In this document: positions 8,002 through 15,063 of the stretch, in pieces | How positions within the stretch are numbered: position 1 is the stretch's first letter | Layout: every line of letters begins with the position of its first letter | From: JAIVGV01 sp035295985 | GTDB lineage: Bacteria > Acidobacteriota > Blastocatellia > Pyrinomonadales > Pyrinomonadaceae | Length of the DNA stretch: 36,791 nt | Direction: 5' to 3' | Assembly: GCA_035295985.1 (NCBI GenBank) | Contig: DATHBT010000231.1 | Coordinates: 1-36,791, forward strand | The notes under the pieces: model-generated | Databases searched by the model: none | Told to the model about the DNA's origin: nothing | What the model saw: only the letters and a program-made list of their open reading frames with translations | Position numbers and translations under genes: made by a program

Positions 8002-10047
8002 TCACTTAGAGTCCCAAAGGGCTGCGAGGTAGCCGATCTCGTCGCTTTCATTCGGACGGGGGACGACAGCACCGTGCATAATCGGGTAAGCGAGCGTGTG
8101 TTTGGCGATTTCGTTTAATATGCCTGGCTTGTTGAGCCGCGATGAGAACCAACGCTTGCGCCAATAATCCACGATCATGCCCGTTCGGTGCCGTGCCATC
8201 GTTTGTGGAATCAAATAGGCGGGACGCGTCTCTAATCCTAATAGCACCTCTCCGAAGTTTCTCGCAAGCGCAACCCCATACGTGACGCGGCGGTTACCAT
8301 GCAGCAGTAGGTCGTCACTTTTAAGACCAACAAATTCGAGAGCCTCGCGGACCTTTCTCATAAGCGGATTAACGCCCTCGCCAAAGATACTGTTGACTAG
8401 ACGGCCATCCTTCCGCCGAGAAATTAACGTACTGCCGAGTTTAAGCGTTTCCCTGCTGAAGTGATATGTGCCAAAGCCTTCGCTGTGACCAAGCTCTTCG
8501 TAAGCGATCTTATCTTTCGGCTGTCCCCCAGCGACATCAGCCGGGATTCTCACTCGGTTGTATTGACTGGAACCAACTCCATATAAGCTCGTGGTGCACA
8601 GAAGAACCAGGTTTGGCTTCCGCCTGACGGGACTCCCTTTCATGGCGGAGGCAATCACGCTCACCTGATCGTAATATCGCTTTGCGTAATAATTGGTCAC
8701 CTCGGGACTGCACAGGAGCATGCACACGAGTTTCCCGCCGAGCAGCAGATTGTAGGGAGCAACCGCGCCGCACACGGTGATGTCCATCATGTCCACGCCG
8801 ACGTGCTCGGCCTTGACCATCCGCACGAGTTGGGAGACGGCTGACCTAAATTTTGCAGACTTCAATGCTTCTCGCAGTTCTTCCTCACTCCCGGTATTGA
8901 GGCCACAATCCTGAAAGCTCTTACGAATAGACATGAGATTAGCGAGATGCTTACACCGCTTACTGCGGAAAAGATGTGTAAGCGTCTCGCGCTCCCAGTA
9001 TTCGCCACTCGTGAGGTCGGCCTTCGCGACGTTATGGATTTCTTTCTGCGGGTTATGCCTATGTAGTTTTATCGCGCTCTCTGACTCCTCTTGGAGACGC
9101 TTAATAACCGGGGCGGTCGGGTGTTGAATGTCAGAAATCTTAACGACCCTCTCGCGGCGTAAGTCTTCAGCATAAATGCCATCAATTAACCCCTGAACGG
9201 ATGCCAGGAGCCACTTGGCTACTCGCGTGGTTGGATTCTCAACCAGTTTCTCGACAAACCGCTCCGGCTGCCAGCCGATCCACTTGTCACGCACGCCGTG
9301 CTGCACTACCGAACTTCCTAATGCTGCAATGCCAATGATGGGATGATTCGGCGCAGCTGCATCCCTGATAAGAATCATCATCGAACGCCCAGGGACCGAC
9401 TTGTATTCATTCACCCACGTATGCCGAAAGTATCTCCATATGTCCCCGAGACGCAGCCCAGTGTGGACGCAGGTTGCGTCCACTTCCACGAATTGAATAT
9501 ACGGGGAGATAACATCGGCTAGAGCCGTGGCCCGCTCATCCTCATCCGCAATCTCTGAAAGATTTCTAAGCCGGTCAGCCAGTTCACCGCCGTCTCGCAT
9601 GAGAGAGAAGATTGAGTGCCATCCCTTACCCGTGAGGCGTCGCCGCTCCATGCCCTTGATAAATTCAGCTACAGAACTTTCCTTCAATTGCGCGTCCCGC
9701 CCGAGTAAATGCCCGCGACGAATTCGGTCCTTTGCGGCGTCCGTTGAGTAATCCTCCGTAATCGGTGAACATATTTCGACCTGTGAATTATCGACGTTCA
9801 ATTGCCAATCCTGGGAAACGAGATCAAGAACCACGCTTTGGACAAACAGTAAGTCAAGCTCATCCGTCTTCGTGAGCCTTTTGGTGCTTATGACCTCATT
9901 CCTGAACTCCTCTAAAACTTCGCCACGGGTTGTCCCCTCAGGGTCGGCTAGCCGCTCTTCGAGACGATCACAGAATCGGACGAAGGCGCTTCGCCAGTCG
10001 CCCAGGTTTGGTTCCAAGATCACTTTTACCTGCTTTTCACCTGCCAT
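8002..10047 (-). CDS. DruA-like (DUF4338) protein, long form, 681 aa
   Basis: From about residue 200 to 650 the sequence carries conserved stretches I associate with DUF4338, the family of DruA from the Druantia anti-phage system: IWRYFRHTW, RDAAAPNHPIIGIAALGSS, RDKWIGW, VAPYNLLLGGKLVCMLLCSP, VLLCTTSLYGVGSSQYNR, ELGHSEGFGTYHFS, VNSIFGEGVNPLMRKVREAL and GNRRVTYGVALARN. The ~200-residue N-terminal part (with RRGHLLGRDAQLKESSVAEF and SIFSLMRDG) makes it longer than the ~400-residue DruA that I recall. The biochemical activity of the family is not known to me. It starts 42 bp after GHKL ATPase B on the same strand, which suggests one transcript, and is followed by the small-RNA promoter. No DruE-like helicase is present, so this is not a standard Druantia locus. 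Confidence 0.85.
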   Translation of the reverse strand: MAGEKQVKVILEPNLGDWRSAFVRFCDRLEERLADPEGTTRGEVLEEFRNEVISTKRLTKTDELDLLFVQSVVLDLVSQDWQLNVDNSQVEICSPITEDYSTDAAKDRIRRGHLLGRDAQLKESSVAEFIKGMERRRLTGKGWHSIFSLMRDGGELADRLRNLSEIADEDERATALADVISPYIQFVEVDATCVHTGLRLGDIWRYFRHTWVNEYKSVPGRSMMILIRDAAAPNHPIIGIAALGSSVVQHGVRDKWIGWQPERFVEKLVENPTTRVAKWLLASVQGLIDGIYAEDLRRERVVKISDIQHPTAPVIKRLQEESESAIKLHRHNPQKEIHNVAKADLTSGEYWERETLTHLFRSKRCKHLANLMSIRKSFQDCGLNTGSEEELREALKSAKFRSAVSQLVRMVKAEHVGVDMMDITVCGAVAPYNLLLGGKLVCMLLCSPEVTNYYAKRYYDQVSVIASAMKGSPVRRKPNLVLLCTTSLYGVGSSQYNRVRIPADVAGGQPKDKIAYEELGHSEGFGTYHFSRETLKLGSTLISRRKDGRLVNSIFGEGVNPLMRKVREALEFVGLKSDDLLLHGNRRVTYGVALARNFGEVLLGLETRPAYLIPQTMARHRTGMIVDYWRKRWFSSRLNKPGILNEIAKHTLAYPIMHGAVVPRPNESDEIGYLAALWDSK

Positions 10048-10089
10048 TGTTATGTATCACTTTCGCCGCCGCACAATATCAAGAAGAAT

Positions 10090-11640
10090 CTAATCCAAGA
10101 AAGCTGCTAACGTCTTACTCCACATCTCTCGCACGGAGCGCGCCCAACTTTGCCTATCTTCGTCGGGGATACTGCACTCCGCTCTCGCAGCGGCGAAGAG
10201 TAGTAATTCGAGAAACTGACGGAACTGCTTTCCCCCTTCACCTGACAAACGGATTAAGGGTGCATAAATTCGCTCATAGAACGGGTGCTCCTCATTAAGG
10301 AGTACCACGAGTTCCCTTCGCGAGATAAGAGGGACAAAAAAGCTCGCATCCTCAAGCGTTTTATGTTCTAGGCGGTAAGCGAGCCCACGTATTATGCCCT
10401 TCCCGTTTCGGTTGCTGCGCGGTAGGCGCCGTAGCCCGTAGTCCGAGAACCGATCCGTGGGCTTGAGGGCCTTGGCAGGCGGCTCCAGCAGATGATCTCG
10501 GCTCTCTGCTAGCCGCTGACCACTTGAATCGCTAACCCCTGCCTTAACGCGTAGATATCGCCTTCTCACCCTGCTGTTCAACTGATGCGCTATGCGTTCT
10601 ATGTCTGGTGAGAGGATATTCTTAATTTCTTCCGTAGGGTGAACTCCCTGTTTAGTATTCGTTACGCCAAACAGTTCATCTAGGTCGGCGTTAAATTGCA
10701 CCTCGCAACGCCACCAATCATCATAGTTCTCCTTTCGCTTGTTCCCCATGAAAAACCAGCCATAGTCAACCTCACGGCCCGAGCGCACAATAGAGACACC
10801 GGCATTTTTAGATATGCCATGACACCGCTTCTCTTCATTGGAGAAGCGATGCCACTTTTCAATGGGAAGTTCAGCGAACGTAACGGTGACCGCTGACCTT
10901 CTCTCCATTGAGCCTGGAACCATAATCTCATAGTACAATGGGGCTCCGTAGAGTTTTGCACCGACAAGATTATTGCCCTTACGACGGAATAACGGGTCAA
11001 CGGGTTTAACTGGGGTTCCGTTGATCGTTATCGCTTTACCCTCCCACAACTGCCTCCTAAAAACCCTGCCCAAGGTTTTGTGAAGCTTTGCGGCAAGAGT
11101 TTTGCCTTTTTTGCAATCTAAACGATCACAGTTCGACCAGACAACCACCGTACCGCTTATACTATCTATCAGTTCCCTACTGAGGGGTAGCCGAGTTCTC
11201 TTTGGCTTGGGAACGCATGATAAGCGACCCTCGGCAATCTCATCAACGTCGAGGTAGCTCCACCACACCGCCCTCGGGGTTGTCCAGCTATACACATCTA
11301 CACGACGCGCTCGACTCAGAGAGCTATTGGGCAACCCCATTCCATAGCGACCTGTGCCCTTCCGCGAGTTGAATCTCGTACTCCCCCCAAAACGCAAAGC
11401 AAGTCTTAATACTGATGGGAGCATGCCAGTCCCGTTATCGCTGACAATAACAGTAGGCATTTGCTGAGGCCCCGTATCTTGCAAGCGAATGCTCACGCAT
11501 GTGGCGCTTGCTTCAAATGCGTTATCTATGAGTTCTGCTATAGCTGAAGCAGTACCCTTGTACCCTGAGTCACGGGTGGCTTGAATAAAGTGATCAAGCT
11601 CTATAATGCTGTATTCCTTTAGCTGTTTCGTCATATCCAT
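10090..11640 (-). CDS. GHKL-type ATPase B, 516 aa
   Basis: This is a second Bergerat-fold ATPase: N-box AELIDNAFEASA (Glu ~36, Asn ~40), VSDNGTGML (~67-73), lid motif GTGRYGMGLPNSSLSRA (~95-110) and a transducer-like GTVVVWSNCDRLDCKKGK. The C-terminal region (HPFYERIYAPL, then FLELLLFAAARAEC) matches the end of GHKL ATPase A, but the charged linker present in A is nearly absent. The pair may work as a heterodimer, as MutL-type ATPases can; this is inference. The second ATG (at 11634) has AAGGGA at a better distance than the first, so the protein may be two residues shorter. It follows the integrase gene by about 43 bp and precedes the DruA-like gene by 42 bp, so the three may be co-transcribed. 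Confidence 0.85.
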   Translation of the reverse strand: MDMTKQLKEYSIIELDHFIQATRDSGYKGTASAIAELIDNAFEASATCVSIRLQDTGPQQMPTVIVSDNGTGMLPSVLRLALRFGGSTRFNSRKGTGRYGMGLPNSSLSRARRVDVYSWTTPRAVWWSYLDVDEIAEGRLSCVPKPKRTRLPLSRELIDSISGTVVVWSNCDRLDCKKGKTLAAKLHKTLGRVFRRQLWEGKAITINGTPVKPVDPLFRRKGNNLVGAKLYGAPLYYEIMVPGSMERRSAVTVTFAELPIEKWHRFSNEEKRCHGISKNAGVSIVRSGREVDYGWFFMGNKRKENYDDWWRCEVQFNADLDELFGVTNTKQGVHPTEEIKNILSPDIERIAHQLNSRVRRRYLRVKAGVSDSSGQRLAESRDHLLEPPAKALKPTDRFSDYGLRRLPRSNRNGKGIIRGLAYRLEHKTLEDASFFVPLISRRELVVLLNEEHPFYERIYAPLIRLSGEGGKQFRQFLELLLFAAARAECSIPDEDRQSWARSVREMWSKTLAAFLD

Positions 11641-11683
11641 TGTTCCCTTGCGCGGTAGAGCCGTTTTGCCTAATGAAGGGGGA

Positions 11684-12781
11684 TTACCCTAGCCCAGCTC
11701 GGTGGGCTTCTATCTTCTTCACTGCATTGAATTGATGTTCCTCAGTCGGGTGTGCGTACCGCATCACCATTTGAACGCGACTATGACCGAGCAGCGCGGC
11801 AAGTGTCACGAGATCGACGCCAGCCTCTGCCGCGCGCGTGGCAAAGGTATGTCGCAAATCATAGAGACGAAATGGGTCAATCTTGGCACGGGCGACCGCG
11901 CCGCGGTGTGCGTTATTGAGCTTCACGATGGGCTTAGAAGGGTCTTTTCCTCCTCGCGTGGATGGGAACACAAACTCGCCCCCCGTGTTTGCCAATCGGC
12001 GGCGCAGAACATCGGCCGCTCTCTGCGAAAGAGGCAGCTTTCGACGGGCGGCTTTCGTCTTACCATAAGGGTTAAAGATGAAACCCTTATCGAGATAGAT
12101 GTGGCGACGCTCCATGCGGCAAACCTCCTCAGGTCTCATCCCTGTCTCAACCATAATCACCGCCACATCGCGGAGTGGCTGGCTCGCCGCCATCAGATAG
12201 AGGCGCTCTTCATCCACCGTCACGACCCGCATCTGGTCGTTGTCCTCCGCGAAGAACTTGACGCGGGAGACGGGGTTCGCCTTGGTCAGCACGTCGAGTC
12301 TGATGAAGTGATTCATCATCGCCCGCATGAAGGCGAGTTCGCGGTTAACCGTCGCGGGCTTGAGGGGCAGGTTGGTGGTGGCCCGCTTGTTCTTCCTGAC
12401 CTTAAGGGTGGGTGGCTGTTTCTTCTGCCGCTTCCGCCAATCCTTATACCGCTCCACGTCGCCCACCGAGATTTGGTCAAGCGGCTTGTCGCGAAAGAAT
12501 CTGAGCAAGGGTTTACTCGCCACCTCGGCGCGGCGCACCGTATGGTGCTTGCTCTCGTGGTCGGCGCGCGAGCGGTCGAGGAACATCTCGATTGCCTCCT
12601 TGAATGTCGGGACGGGCTGTTTCTCCTCAAACCCAACCTCGCCCTTCGCCAACTGGACGCGGTAAGCGGCTTCAATTTCCTGCGCCGCCCGCTTGTTGGT
12701 CGTCCCCGTCGATTTACGAACGCGGAGTCCGTTGGTCATGAAAATCATCCAATAGACCGAACCCCGCTTGACGATTGCCAT
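11684..12781 (-). CDS. int: Tyrosine-family site-specific integrase
   Basis: A phage-type tyrosine recombinase of 365 residues. The N-terminal part (MAIVKRGSVYWMIFMTNG, then a SAM-like core-binding region) precedes a catalytic domain with the first Arg in ETGMRPEEVCRM, RLYDLRHTFATRAAEAG with the second Arg, LGHSRVQMVMRYAHPT with the active-site His and the nucleophilic Tyr near the C-terminus. A frame from 12811 is possible, but the ATG at 12781 has AAAGGAGGGG directly upstream and is preferred. It should recombine the tRNA-Cys 43-bp site. It is transcribed toward the cargo genes and sits 7 kb from the nearest end of the element. Confidence 0.93.
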   Translation of the reverse strand: MAIVKRGSVYWMIFMTNGLRVRKSTGTTNKRAAQEIEAAYRVQLAKGEVGFEEKQPVPTFKEAIEMFLDRSRADHESKHHTVRRAEVASKPLLRFFRDKPLDQISVGDVERYKDWRKRQKKQPPTLKVRKNKRATTNLPLKPATVNRELAFMRAMMNHFIRLDVLTKANPVSRVKFFAEDNDQMRVVTVDEERLYLMAASQPLRDVAVIMVETGMRPEEVCRMERRHIYLDKGFIFNPYGKTKAARRKLPLSQRAADVLRRRLANTGGEFVFPSTRGGKDPSKPIVKLNNAHRGAVARAKIDPFRLYDLRHTFATRAAEAGVDLVTLAALLGHSRVQMVMRYAHPTEEHQFNAVKKIEAHRAGLG

Positions 12782-12861
12782 ACGCCCCTCCTTTGGGTTG
12801 AGGGGACGCACGCCGTATAATCGGCGGCGTCCCCGGTTTCCGTGACTGGTTACTTCGGGAC

Positions 12862-12902
12862 AAAATCGGCTGAGGGGAGTGTTCGCTGCACTTTCCTCAG
12901 CC
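12862..12902 (-). terminator. Terminator-like hairpin between the SWIM gene and the integrase
   Basis: GGCTGAGG (12902-12895 on the minus strand) pairs with CCTCAGCC (12875-12868) around an inner AGTG/CACT pairing, followed by GATTTTG. It probably separates transcription of the two small genes upstream from the integrase gene. Confidence 0.6.
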
Positions 12903-12910
12903 TTCGCTCT

Positions 12911-13210
12911 TTAGGCCGCCCTCCGAGCTTGGCGGTTGAGCAAACCATTCGCTGCGAGGTAGGTGTTGAGGGCGGCGGCGGCGACCAAGTGCTTACAGGC
13001 AATGTTGTTTGTCCCCGCCTTGCATGAACAGTGACCGAGCCGCCTGCCGCCCCTGATGAAGAACTCCACCGTGTACTGCGTCCCCCGCGCCCGGTTGGTG
13101 ACGCGGTATTGACGGGACGCGCCCGTCGCCCTGACGACGAGGTTCTTGGCGTCGCGGTGCGCCCTCTCAATCGCCGAGGCGAGTTGCTCCGCGCTCTTAA
13201 GCTCTATCAT
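12911..13210 (-). CDS. Small SWIM-type zinc-finger protein (99 aa)
   Basis: The C-terminal half has CSCKAGTNNIACKHLVAA, the CxC...CxH pattern of a SWIM zinc finger, a fold that binds DNA or protein. The N-terminal half (YRVTNRARGTQYTVEFFIRG) looks like a beta-hairpin leading into the finger. Its ATG overlaps the end of the upstream 69-residue gene by 14 nt, so the two are probably translated together. SWIM domains are usually parts of larger proteins such as SNF2 ATPases or MuDR transposases; a free 99-residue version is compact. Its role in the element is unknown to me. Confidence 0.75.
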   Translation of the reverse strand: MIELKSAEQLASAIERAHRDAKNLVVRATGASRQYRVTNRARGTQYTVEFFIRGGRRLGHCSCKAGTNNIACKHLVAAAALNTYLAANGLLNRQARRAA

Positions 13211-13406
13211 CGCTGCCCCCTCCCCTCAGCCGCTTGCAGAGAAGTTGAACGGCCACGGACGGCGACGCGGCGAACTCACAAAGCCCCTCGTCGGCGACGA
13301 GAGAGGCGTATGACCCGCGCCCGGCGCGGATGACCCTGACCGGGCCGCAGGGGGTGTTGAGAATGACCCGCTCGCCATTTCTCATCAGGTCTAAAAGTTG
13401 TCTCAT
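13197..13406 (-). CDS. Small hypothetical protein (69 aa)
   Basis: I do not recognise this protein. It begins MRQLLDLMRNGERVILNTPC and seems to have a short helix, beta strands and a helical C-terminus. The ATG has GAGGAG 8 nt upstream, a strong ribosome site, and the 3' end overlaps the SWIM gene. It is divergent from the HTH regulator at 13545, with palindromic repeats in the shared promoter region, so it is likely to be under that regulator's control. Confidence 0.65.
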   Translation of the reverse strand: MRQLLDLMRNGERVILNTPCGPVRVIRAGRGSYASLVADEGLCEFAASPSVAVQLLCKRLRGGGSDDRA

Positions 13407-13456
13407 TTCTCAGCTCCTCGGATTTTTATTCGCCGTTCGGCGACAGAACTATCTTA

Positions 13457-13498
13457 TCAAGTTGGTAATACGGTGTACACCAATTCTTACCAACTTGA
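13457..13498. promoter_or_regulatory. Operator-like inverted repeat between divergent genes
   Basis: A 12-bp perfect inverted repeat (TCAAGTTGGTAA at 13457-13468 with TTACCAACTTGA at 13487-13498) encloses a second palindrome, GGTGTACACC at 13472-13481, with almost the same centre. It lies between the HTH gene at 13545 and the gene pair ending at 13406. This is the layout expected for a repressor's control region. Confidence 0.65.
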
Positions 13499-13544
13499 GA
13501 ATAGCCCCTCCGAGGCCCCAAAACCGTGATATTATCGGTCTGGT

Positions 13545-13781
13545 ATGAGACTAATAAAGATTAACTTTCGCCAAGTCGCCATGAGTCGGGGCATCAAGAC
13601 CGCCTACGAACTCCAAGCCCGGTGTGGTCTCGCGCCCTCGACGGCCGCCCGCTTTTTCAGGAACGACCCGAAGCACCTCACCATCGAGAGCCTGTCCAAG
13701 TTGGTCGAGGGTCTCGATTGCGAGGTGGGCGAGTTGCTCATCCGCCCGCCACGCGCCGCCAAGCGCAAGACCAAAGGTTAA
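13545..13781 (+). CDS. Cro/CI-type HTH regulator (78 aa)
   Basis: Residues ~15-65 form a compact helix-turn-helix of the Xre/Cro type (AYELQARCGLAPSTAARFF, then LTIESLSKLVEGLDCEVGEL), followed by a basic tail. A TATTAT box at 13530-13535 lies only 9 bp upstream of the ATG and no ribosome site is visible, so the message may be leaderless, as for phage repressors transcribed from a maintenance promoter. It is the only cargo-side gene on the plus strand in this part of the element and is convergent with the coiled-coil gene, with 7 bp between. It probably represses the divergent small-gene pair and perhaps the integrase. Confidence 0.85.
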   Translation: MRLIKINFRQVAMSRGIKTAYELQARCGLAPSTAARFFRNDPKHLTIESLSKLVEGLDCEVGELLIRPPRAAKRKTKG

Positions 13782-13788
13782 GCAGACC

Positions 13789-14298
13789 TCAATTGCCTTC
13801 CGCGGTGTTGCGCTCGCGGGCGTATCTCTGCGCTGAGGGCGAGAGGGGAAACTGCCCGATGCTGACGAGCACACGATCCAACACCGCGCCGCGCTCCCTG
13901 AGTTCGCGGCGAAGCGCCTCAACCTCGTGGTTGCTCTCGGTGGCGAACCTTCCACAAACCTCGCGGAACGTCGGACTAAACTTCACATAGCACTCGTGCC
14001 ACCTCTCGCGGATGGCGATTTCGCGCTCGTCAAAGGGGCGCGTGGCCTCGCGGCGGGCGGCGTCGTTCTCGGCCAGTTCGACCTCGGCGCGTTGCGCCTC
14101 GGCGTCGAGTCGCAGAAGCTCGGTAATCAACGCCTCGCGGCGGGAGGCGCGTTCCTCCTGCGTTCGCTGTTGGGCGAGGCGGCGTTCGGCCTCGGCCCTG
14201 AGCGAAGACAAGTCCTCGGTGGCGGCGGCGCGGGCGGCGTCCACCGCGCCCACCTCCTCGCCGCGCATGATTCTTTCAATCACTTGTTCCCTGTCCAT
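13789..14298 (-). CDS. Coiled-coil hypothetical protein (169 aa)
   Basis: A highly charged, Ala/Glu/Arg-rich helical protein with heptad-like repeats over about residues 20-95 and a second helical part (FREVCGRFATESNHEVEALRRE at its centre, shortened here to FREVCGRFATESNHEVEAL). There is no membrane segment. The ATG has AAAGGAG 9 nt upstream, and that site lies inside the end of the readthrough frame described at 14302-14763. It is the last gene of the leftward helicase operon. I do not recognise a family; a structural or replication accessory role is possible. Confidence 0.65.
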   Translation of the reverse strand: MDREQVIERIMRGEEVGAVDAARAAATEDLSSLRAEAERRLAQQRTQEERASRREALITELLRLDAEAQRAEVELAENDAARREATRPFDEREIAIRERWHECYVKFSPTFREVCGRFATESNHEVEALRRELRERGAVLDRVLVSIGQFPLSPSAQRYARERNTAEGN

Positions 14299-14301
14299 GA
14301 A

Positions 14302-14763
14302 TCACATCTCCTTTTCACCGGCGGGCGGGTTGACCTGTCGGGCCTGTAACGCCCGCCGCTCATTCGCCATTTCAATGGCGGCGAGAATCTTGATGGCGGT
14401 GTTGCTGAGCGAGTTATAAAGCTCCGCCAAGCCGGAGGCGGACTGCTTGTTTCACCACTCGTCGTTGTGAACCTGGTCGGCAATCTTGGCGGCGGCGGCG
14501 AGCGAGGAGCGGAGAAGTTGCTCAACCATGAAGGGGATTGAGTTGATCCGCTCGTCGAGTTCCCTCCGGGCGTTGTCAAGCTCCGCCCTCTCATTGACAA
14601 ACCTCAGCACGAGGTCGGGGTCTATGTTCTTCCGAATCCTGCCGATAGTGTTCGGCGAACATTGATACCTGACAGCCAACTCCAAATCACTCTCATAATC
14701 CCCGGCGAGGATGTGAGCGATGATTCTGGCCCTCACCACGTTTGAGATTTTCCGATAGGGCAT
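14302..14763 (-). pseudogene. HTH protein (terminase-small-subunit-like) interrupted by an in-frame TGA
   Basis: The first 103 codons encode an HTH protein (LELAVRYQCSPNTIGRIRKN) with a helical C-terminal part, stopping at a TGA at 14452-14454. The same frame then stays open for 49 more codons with a convincing protein-like sequence (NKQSASGLAELYNSLSNTAI at its start), and ends in ATGTGA just before the next gene, whose ribosome site overlaps it. The two parts are therefore probably one gene split by a point change (for example TGG or CGA to TGA), unless the TGA is read through or translation restarts. The HTH resembles small DNA-binding proteins of phages, such as small terminase subunits; this is a weak assignment. 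Upstream, the ribosome site is poor (GGTGAG). Confidence 0.55.
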
Positions 14764-14784
14764 AACCGCTCACCGCTTTGTGGT

Positions 14785-15000
14785 CTAGGTCTCGAAGGGA
14801 TTGGCCCTTCTGTTTCGCTCCTCGTTGAAACGCTCGGCGGCGGACTTCTCATCCTTCTTCGCCGCCTTCGCTGCCTCAGCTTCGAGCTTCTTGGCCTCGG
14901 ACAATTCGGACTCCAACAGGGTGACGCGCTGCCTGGCCTGCTTGATGGAGGCGCGTGTGGTGTTGAGTTCGGTTTCAATCTCGGTCACTGGTCTCGGCAT
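14785..15000 (-). CDS. Small coiled-coil protein (71 aa)
   Basis: A short charged helical protein (TEIETELNTTRASIKQARQR followed by Lys/Ala/Glu-rich repeats) that is probably one long coiled coil. The ATG has AAAAGGAG about 9 nt upstream, which supports translation. It sits between the helicase gene and the HTH gene on the same strand with short spacers, so it belongs to the same operon. No function can be assigned. Confidence 0.65.
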   Translation of the reverse strand: MPRPVTEIETELNTTRASIKQARQRVTLLESELSEAKKLEAEAAKAAKKDEKSAAERFNEERNRRANPFET

Positions 15001-15063
15001 GGTGTTCGGTCTCCTTTTCCTGTGGTTGTGCGCTGAGGGGCGCGGTTTTTATTACAAAATGGT

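Noticed and set aside
8002..11640. A standard Druantia locus
   Set aside because: The DruA-like protein is present, but no DruE helicase or other Druantia proteins are seen; its partners are GHKL ATPases.
5743..11640. A MutL/MutS repair pair or a two-component histidine kinase
   Set aside because: The GHKL proteins have no kinase H-box, receiver or membrane segments, no MutS is present, and the transducer-like region fits MORC/MutL-type ATPases more loosely than true MutL.
14280..14600. A 106-codon minus-strand frame overlapping the split HTH gene
   Set aside because: The residues are Ser/Pro/Arg-rich shadow sequence; the other frame through the TGA gives convincing protein on both sides.
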